Shown here piece after piece: positions 5,283 through 9,254 of a DNA stretch of 9,254 nt. Below the pieces are notes generated by a model. It ran no database searches. It saw only the letters and a list, made by a program, of their open reading frames with translations, and was not told the origin of the DNA. The stretch comes from an uncultured Clostridia bacterium (GTDB lineage: Bacteria; Bacillota; Clostridia; Oscillospirales; Acutalibacteraceae), in assembly GCA_937877675.1 (NCBI GenBank), contig CALEIS010000123.1, positions 1 to 9,254 on the forward strand, written 5' to 3'. Within the stretch, counting starts at the first letter, position 1. Every line of letters starts with the position of its first letter. A program made the translations under genes and the position numbers.

Positions 5283-6185
5283 ATGTCATTTTCAGCTGAA
5301 GTAAAAAATGAAATATTATCTACAGAAATTGAAAATAAATGCTGTATGCATGCTTTTGCGTACGGTATGATGTTGTTATCAAGAGCTTTTTCATATTATG
5401 ATATGTACTTGCTTACTGAACACAGTGGTGTGGCAGAAATGTACTCTGAACTTATGAAAAAAGTGTGTGGAGTTAAACCAAGTTTTTCAAAATCTGATGC
5501 AGGTAAGTATAAAGTTGAGGTTATTGATAAGGATGATAGATTAAAAGTACTTAAAACCTTTGGTTATGATAAGAAAAATGGTGCTTCGAGAATTAATTGG
5601 AGTAATTTTGCTGATGAATGTTGTAAAATTTCATTTTTAAAAGGTGCATTTTTAACTTGTGGTACAGTTAATGACCCTAATAAAAATTATCACCTTGAAT
5701 TTGTTGTGCCATATCTTAACTTAAGTCGTGACCTGAATTTGTTTATAAATGATTATGATGAATTGAATGTTGTGCCAAAGAGTATAACAAGAAATTCGAA
5801 CTATGTTGTTTATTTTAAGGATAGTGAGTCCATAGAAGACATACTTACTGTTATGGGTGCATTTAATTCATCACTTGAAATAATGGGTGTCAAGATGTAT
5901 AAAGACGTTAGAAATAATGTAAATCGTAAACTTAATTTTGAGAGTGCGAATCTTGATAAGACCATATCAGCAGCATCAAAGCAGACAGATGCTATTTTAC
6001 ATATAAAAAATACAGTAGGACTTTCACATCTTTCTGACGATTTAAGAGAAATTGCAGAATTGAGATTGGAAAATCCAGATATGTCTTTAAGAGAATTGGG
6101 TGATAGCTTGACTAACCCTATCTCTCGTTCAGGAGTAAATCACAGGTTACAAAAAATTTGTGAAATTGCTAAAGTTGTTAAGTGA
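5283..6185 (+). CDS. whiA: DNA-binding protein WhiA
   Basis: The 300-residue WhiA combines a degenerate LAGLIDADG-homing-endonuclease-like N-terminal part with a C-terminal helix-turn-helix. The starting SFSAEVKNEI (2-11) is the family N-terminus. CCKISFLKGAFLTCGTVNDP (113-132) is the LAGLIDADG-like core, without the endonuclease acidic residues. NNVNRKLNFESANLDKTISA (211-230) is conserved across WhiA, and SLRELGDSL...SRSGVNHRL (268-289) is the helix-turn-helix. In Streptomyces WhiA is a sporulation transcription factor. In Bacillus it binds the chromosome and influences division and chromosome segregation; its role in clostridia is less defined. The ATG follows AAGGGA with suitable spacing, 12 nt after rapZ. 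The stop codon overlaps the GTG start of the next gene (GTGA), implying translational coupling of a signal peptidase to whiA. It is slightly shorter than many homologues (about 310-330), but the domains are complete. Confidence 0.96.
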   Translation: MSFSAEVKNEILSTEIENKCCMHAFAYGMMLLSRAFSYYDMYLLTEHSGVAEMYSELMKKVCGVKPSFSKSDAGKYKVEVIDKDDRLKVLKTFGYDKKNGASRINWSNFADECCKISFLKGAFLTCGTVNDPNKNYHLEFVVPYLNLSRDLNLFINDYDELNVVPKSITRNSNYVVYFKDSESIEDILTVMGAFNSSLEIMGVKMYKDVRNNVNRKLNFESANLDKTISAASKQTDAILHIKNTVGLSHLSDDLREIAELRLENPDMSLRELGDSLTNPISRSGVNHRLQKICEIAKVVK

Positions 6186-6787
6186 AAGTTGGTAACTCAT
6201 TGAGAAAATCAGAAGATTTTTATGTAGTATATAATAAAGAACAAAAATCAACACCAGTAAAGACTAAAAAATCAGGTTGGTATGTAGTGTACAGTTGGTT
6301 AGATTCCTTGGTTTTTGCAATGATTCTTATTTTGGTTGTTTTTGCTTTTGCATTAAGAATTGTTGGTGTTAATGGAGATTCAATGAATCCCACTCTTCAA
6401 AATGGGGAATGGTTAACTGTGAAAGCGGTAAATCAAACCATAAATAAGGGAGATATTGTTATTGTAACTCAACCTAATGTTTTAAATGAGCCTTTGATTA
6501 AACGTGTAATTGCAACGGGTGGAGATACAATTGACATAAATTTTGAAACTGGTGACGTTATTGTTAATGGCAAGATTGTCGATGAACCTTATATCAATGA
6601 AAAGACTCATAGTAGAGGTAACTTTGAAGGTCCAATAACAATCCCAGAAGGATATATTTTTGTTATGGGTGATAACAGAAATGATTCTTTGGATAGTCGT
6701 TTTAATGTTATAGGTTTAGTTGATGAAAGATATGTGCTCGGTGTTGTAGAGTATAGATTATCACCTTTTGGTGCAGTGGAGAAATAG
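6182..6787 (+). CDS. lepB: Type I signal peptidase, first of a tandem pair
   Basis: This membrane-bound Ser/Lys protease removes signal peptides from exported proteins on the outer face of the membrane. The 201-residue protein has a basic cytosolic N-terminus (about 1-37), one membrane segment (about 38-60) and the S26 catalytic domain. Box B GDSMNPTL (65-72) holds nucleophile Ser67. IKRVIATGGD (106-115) holds the general-base Lys107. Box E MGDNRNDSLDSR (162-173) is intact. The GTG start overlaps the whiA stop by 4 nt and has no clear Shine-Dalgarno site, so translation probably depends on reinitiation after whiA. A TTG at 6200 is a weaker alternative. The second peptidase begins 4 nt after its stop. 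The two are clearly related in the DIVIV.QPN...LIKRVIA.GG block, so the pair probably arose by tandem duplication followed by divergence. Confidence 0.94.
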   Translation: MKVGNSLRKSEDFYVVYNKEQKSTPVKTKKSGWYVVYSWLDSLVFAMILILVVFAFALRIVGVNGDSMNPTLQNGEWLTVKAVNQTINKGDIVIVTQPNVLNEPLIKRVIATGGDTIDINFETGDVIVNGKIVDEPYINEKTHSRGNFEGPITIPEGYIFVMGDNRNDSLDSRFNVIGLVDERYVLGVVEYRLSPFGAVEK

Positions 6788-6791
6788 AATA

Positions 6792-7316
6792 ATGGAGAAT
6801 AAAAAATTATTAACAAATGTATATGATTTTGCTTCAATGGCGATAACAGCTGTTTTAATTGTTTGCATTATCTTTACATTTTTATTTAAGATTTCAACAG
6901 TAAGTGGTAGGTCGATGGAAAACACTTTGTACAATGGTGACCAGTTGCTCATAAGTGCAATTCCTCATGACATAGATACAGGTGACATTGTGGTTGTTTC
7001 TCAACCTAACGGATACGATAAGGTTTTAATTAAACGTGTAATTGCAGTTGGTGGACAGACTATTGAACTTGATGGAAAAAATAGATGTGTTATAGTTGAT
7101 GGGAAAGTTATTGATGAGCCATATATCAAAGAATCAATGGATTTTATGTTTTTTGGAACTAAAAAGTATGTAATTCCAGAAGGCAAATTGTTTTTAATGG
7201 GTGATAATCGTAATAACTCTGCAGATAGTCGAGATGTTAGAATAGGATTAGTTGATGAAAAATATGTAATTGGTAAAGTGTTCTATAGATTGGGTGACAA
7301 GGCCTTGTTTAATTAA
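6792..7316 (+). CDS. lepB: Type I signal peptidase, second of a tandem pair
   Basis: A second S26 signal peptidase, 174 residues from the ATG at 6792 (GGAG at 6778-6781, 10 nt upstream). A longer frame starting at TTG 6768 lies inside the preceding gene and lacks support. The protein has a short N-terminus and one membrane segment (about 13-33). Box B is GRSMENTL (39-46) with Ser41. The Lys81 box is LIKRVIAVGG (79-88), and box E is MGDNRNNSADSR (136-147). The catalytic Ser and Lys are both present. It differs from its upstream paralogue by a shorter N-terminus and by SMENTL in place of the common SMxPTL, where Asn replaces the conserved Pro near the nucleophile; this may alter substrate preference. 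Gram-positives often carry several signal peptidases with overlapping specificity, and an adjacent pair in a housekeeping operon fits that pattern. The next gene, rbgA, follows after 20 nt. Confidence 0.93.
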   Translation: MENKKLLTNVYDFASMAITAVLIVCIIFTFLFKISTVSGRSMENTLYNGDQLLISAIPHDIDTGDIVVVSQPNGYDKVLIKRVIAVGGQTIELDGKNRCVIVDGKVIDEPYIKESMDFMFFGTKKYVIPEGKLFLMGDNRNNSADSRDVRIGLVDEKYVIGKVFYRLGDKALFN

Positions 7317-7336
7317 GGTCTATAAGGAGAATAATT

Positions 7337-8203
7337 ATGGCTGATAATCAAAAACAAATAGTGCAATGGTTTCCTGGCCATATGGCAAAAACAAGAAGAC
7401 TTATTAAAGAAAGTCTCTCTCTTGTAGATGGTGTTACCGAAATTATTGACGCACGTATTCCATACAGTAGTTCAAATCCTGAACTTGAAGAATTAATAAA
7501 TAACAAACCTCGTATAGTATTATTGAATAAGTGCGACTTGGCTGATAAAAATACAACAAACCAATGGGTCGAATACTACAAAAATAAAGGTGTTCGTGCA
7601 ATTCCAGTTGATTGTCGTACAGGCAAAGGTCTTAATAACTATTCAATTGCGGTTAAAGAGGTGTTGAAGGATGTTATTAAGAAGAATGAAGATAGGGGAA
7701 TGCCGGGAAAAGCATTGAGAATTATGGTTGTTGGAATTCCTAACACAGGTAAATCTTCATTTATAAATCGAATGGCAGGAGCCGTAAAAGCAAAAGTTGC
7801 TGATAAAGCAGGTGTTACAAGACATAATCAATGGTTCCCAATTGGAAATGGTATTGAGTTGCTTGATACTCCAGGTGTTTTGTGGCCAAAATTCGACGAT
7901 GCCAGGGTGGGAGATAGACTTGCATTTATTGGTTCGGTCAAGGATGAAATTCTTGATGCAGAAACATTAGCAATCCGACTTTTGGAAGTTATGAAAAATG
8001 ACTATCCGGATAGACTTGAAGAACGATATAAGATTAGTGATTTTGCTGATAAAGAGGCATGGGAAGTCCTTGAAATGATTGGCAAAAAACGTGGTATGAT
8101 GATAAAAGGTGGAGAAATAGACTGTGAAAGAGCTTCAGTAATGCTTCTGGATGAGTATCGTGGTGGAAAACTTGGTTTGATTTCTCTTGAAAAACCGGAG
8201 TAA
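7337..8203 (+). CDS. rbgA: Ribosome biogenesis GTPase RbgA (YlqF)
   Basis: RbgA is a circularly permuted GTPase that acts late in 50S subunit maturation in the cytosol, promoting incorporation of late ribosomal proteins such as L16. The 288-residue sequence shows the permuted order: G4 NKCD (64-67) first, then G1 GIPNTGKSS (133-141), G2 Thr161 in GVTRHNQW, and G3 DTPG (177-180). The N-terminal WFPGHMAK (11-18) is the YlqF/YawG signature, whose His15 corresponds to the catalytic His of the Bacillus enzyme. The C-terminal ANTAR-like RNA-binding helical region occupies about 200-285. A perfect AAGGAGA ribosome site (7324-7330) lies 6 nt before the ATG. The order lepB-rbgA-rnhB-yraN is a common Firmicute arrangement, normally downstream of rplS, which is absent here. 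Confidence 0.97.
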   Translation: MADNQKQIVQWFPGHMAKTRRLIKESLSLVDGVTEIIDARIPYSSSNPELEELINNKPRIVLLNKCDLADKNTTNQWVEYYKNKGVRAIPVDCRTGKGLNNYSIAVKEVLKDVIKKNEDRGMPGKALRIMVVGIPNTGKSSFINRMAGAVKAKVADKAGVTRHNQWFPIGNGIELLDTPGVLWPKFDDARVGDRLAFIGSVKDEILDAETLAIRLLEVMKNDYPDRLEERYKISDFADKEAWEVLEMIGKKRGMMIKGGEIDCERASVMLLDEYRGGKLGLISLEKPE

Positions 8204-8206
8204 GAT

Positions 8207-8812
8207 ATGGATTATTTGTTTGAGCAAAATGCTTTGGATTTAGGATATAAAGTTGTTTGTGGAATAGATGAAGCAGGTCGTGGACCATTGGCTGGACCAG
8301 TCCATGCCGCAGCAGTTATTTTACCATTAGGGCTCGAAATAGAAGGACTTAACGACTCCAAAAAGCTTAGCGAAAAGAAAAGAGAGCAACTTTTCGACAT
8401 AATTTGCGAAAAAGCTATTGATTATTCAATCGGAGTTGCAACTGAAAAAGAAATTGACGAAATCAATATTCTTAATGCAACATTCCTTGCTATGCATAGA
8501 GCTGTAGAGGGACTTAAAATTAAACCTGATTATGCATTGATTGATGGAAATCAATATCCTAAAATACCTTTTGTTATGGAGGAAACAGTTGTAAAGGGTG
8601 ATGCAAAAAGTATGTCTATTGCAGCTGCGTCAATTCTTGCAAAGGTTAGTCGTGACAGATTTATGTTAGAAAAGACAAAAGAATTTCCACAATATCAATT
8701 TGAAAAGCATAAAGGATATGGAACAAAATTGCATTACGAGATGCTAGCGGAATATGGTCCATCTCCAATTCATAGAATGTCTTTTTTAAAGAAGTTATAT
8801 GGTGAAAAATAA
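8207..8812 (+). CDS. rnhB: Ribonuclease HII
   Basis: RNase HII cleaves the RNA strand of RNA/DNA hybrids and starts removal of single ribonucleotides misincorporated in DNA. The 201-residue protein begins with a short lead and then IDEAGRGPLAGPV (20-32), the family signature with catalytic Asp21 and Glu22. LNDSKKLSEKKRE (48-60) is the conserved basic block. ALIDGN (110-115) gives Asp113. SILAKVSRDR (142-151) gives Asp150, completing the DEDD metal site. KGYGTKLHYE (169-178) and GPSPIHRMSF (184-193) are typical C-terminal motifs; the GPS.IHR block and the early DEAGRG mark it as HII, not HIII. The ATG at 8207 has GGAG (8197-8200) within the end of rbgA, 3 nt after whose stop the gene starts. 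Its own stop abuts the GTG of yraN. Confidence 0.97.
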   Translation: MDYLFEQNALDLGYKVVCGIDEAGRGPLAGPVHAAAVILPLGLEIEGLNDSKKLSEKKREQLFDIICEKAIDYSIGVATEKEIDEINILNATFLAMHRAVEGLKIKPDYALIDGNQYPKIPFVMEETVVKGDAKSMSIAAASILAKVSRDRFMLEKTKEFPQYQFEKHKGYGTKLHYEMLAEYGPSPIHRMSFLKKLYGEK

Positions 8813-9178
8813 GTGGATAAAGAACTTTTAGGTGATTACGGAGAAATAATTGCCATGAGATATTTAGTGTGTCATGGTTATCTAGTACTTACAACAAAAT
8901 ACAATCGTCGATTAGGTGAAATTGATATTGTAGCAGAGGATAAAAAATACGTATGCTTTGTTGAAGTCAAGACAAGAAGTGAAAATGCAATATATGCTCC
9001 AGCTGATGCAGTTGATGCAGCGAAAAGGGAACGTATTATTGCTACTTCTCAATCTTTCTTAAAGGATTATAAGTTAGATAGACAGCCTAGATACGATATT
9101 ATTGAGGTTTATTTTAAAGATGATGAACCAGAAAGAGTAAATCATATTGAAAATGCCTTCGATTTTTATGGCAAATAG
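8813..9178 (+). CDS. yraN: YraN family (UPF0102) putative endonuclease
   Basis: This 121-residue protein has the usual length of the UPF0102/YraN family, which adopts a restriction-endonuclease-like PD-(D/E)xK fold. Visible family features are GDYGEIIAMRYL near the N-terminus (7-18), the nuclease core RRLGEIDIVAED (32-43, with Asp38), then FVEVKTR (49-55, with Glu51 and Lys53), and VDAAKRERI (67-75). All predicted metal-site residues are intact, but the cellular substrate is not established for the family; co-location with rnhB suggests nucleic-acid processing. The GTG start directly follows the rnhB stop. The ribosome site GGTGA (8801-8805) lies inside rnhB, 7 nt upstream, so translational coupling is likely. 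No terminator is visible in the 57 nt before the next start codon. Confidence 0.93.
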   Translation: MDKELLGDYGEIIAMRYLVCHGYLVLTTKYNRRLGEIDIVAEDKKYVCFVEVKTRSENAIYAPADAVDAAKRERIIATSQSFLKDYKLDRQPRYDIIEVYFKDDEPERVNHIENAFDFYGK

Positions 9179-9181
9179 ATG

Positions 9182-9210
9182 TTGAAAATTAAAATTTATT
9201 ATGATAAAAT
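9182..9210 (+). promoter_or_regulatory. Extended -10 promoter upstream of the final partial gene
   Basis: The -35 TTGAAA (9182-9187) and -10 TAAAAT (9205-9210) have exactly 17 nt spacing, and a TGA just before the -10 makes an extended -10 element. Transcription should begin near 9217, leaving a leader of about 20 nt. This suggests that the gene starting at 9236 has its own promoter even if the upstream operon reads through. Confidence 0.7.
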
Positions 9211-9235
9211 ACCACACGAAAAGGATGTGTTTTAA

Positions 9236-9254
9236 ATGTTTTATACAAGTACAA
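9236..9254 (+). CDS. thrC: Start of a gene, probably threonine synthase (3' truncated by window)
   Basis: Only six codons are visible: MFYTST, after an AAAAGGA ribosome site (AGGA at 9222-9225, 10 nt before the ATG). Clostridial threonine synthases commonly begin M(x)YTSTR, and this N-terminus matches that pattern, which is the only basis for the name. Threonine synthase is a PLP enzyme that converts O-phosphohomoserine to threonine. Six residues cannot establish identity. The presence of a start codon, a ribosome site and a good promoter makes a real gene likely. Confidence 0.5.

Noticed and set aside
7301..7320. Hairpin GGCCTT/AAGGTC around the stop of the second signal peptidase
   Set aside because: Only 6 pairs with a G-T wobble, no T-run, and rbgA follows with a strong ribosome site; an attenuator cannot be supported.
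8034..8288. Minus-strand open frame across rbgA-rnhB
   Set aside because: Antisense shadow of two well-supported genes, without initiation signals.

Overview
The window is AT-rich, densely packed bacterial chromosome. Shine-Dalgarno sites of the GGAGG/AAGGGG type, GTG and TTG starts, an alpha/beta-type spore protein, HPr kinase/phosphorylase, WhiA, and type I signal peptidases with an N-terminal membrane anchor together point to a spore-forming low-GC Firmicute. A member of the Clostridia (perhaps an Oscillospiraceae/Ruminococcaceae-like lineage) is most likely; this placement is inferred from gene content, not from a marker gene. There are no RNA genes, insertion sequences, CRISPR arrays or prophage genes.

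Left part (1-830): the 3' end of mnmA on the plus strand converges on trmL on the minus strand, with a bidirectional intrinsic terminator between them. Both enzymes modify the wobble base (position 34) of tRNAs. Middle-left (830-2400): a divergent AT-rich promoter region with a perfect inverted repeat at about the predicted start site leads into a small cationic protein of unknown function. Next comes a lipoprotein-type polysaccharide deacetylase of the PdaA family, then an alpha/beta small acid-soluble spore protein ending in a strong hairpin terminator.

Right part (2430-9178): a well-formed sigma-A-like promoter (TTGGAA-17-TATAAT) opens a tight nine-gene run: hprK, murB, rapZ, whiA, two tandem type I signal peptidases, rbgA, rnhB and yraN. 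Gaps are 20 nt or less, one pair overlaps by 4 nt and one abuts. It looks like two conserved Firmicute blocks joined: hprK-murB-rapZ-whiA (carbon-catabolite control, peptidoglycan precursors, division/envelope regulation) and lepB-rbgA-rnhB-yraN (protein export, 50S maturation, RNA/DNA hybrid repair). The gluconeogenesis-factor gene yvcK/glmR, usually between rapZ and whiA, is absent, and no rplS precedes the signal peptidase block. At the right edge an extended -10 promoter precedes what is probably the first codons of threonine synthase (thrC).

Ribosome-binding sites move five starts inward from the longest open frame (trmL, the small protein, hprK, rapZ, second signal peptidase). I see no convincing undescribed multi-gene system. 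The most unusual items are the missing yvcK, the non-identical tandem signal peptidases coupled to whiA, the Cys substitution in the deacetylase metal motif, and the uncharacterised small protein behind a palindromic promoter.
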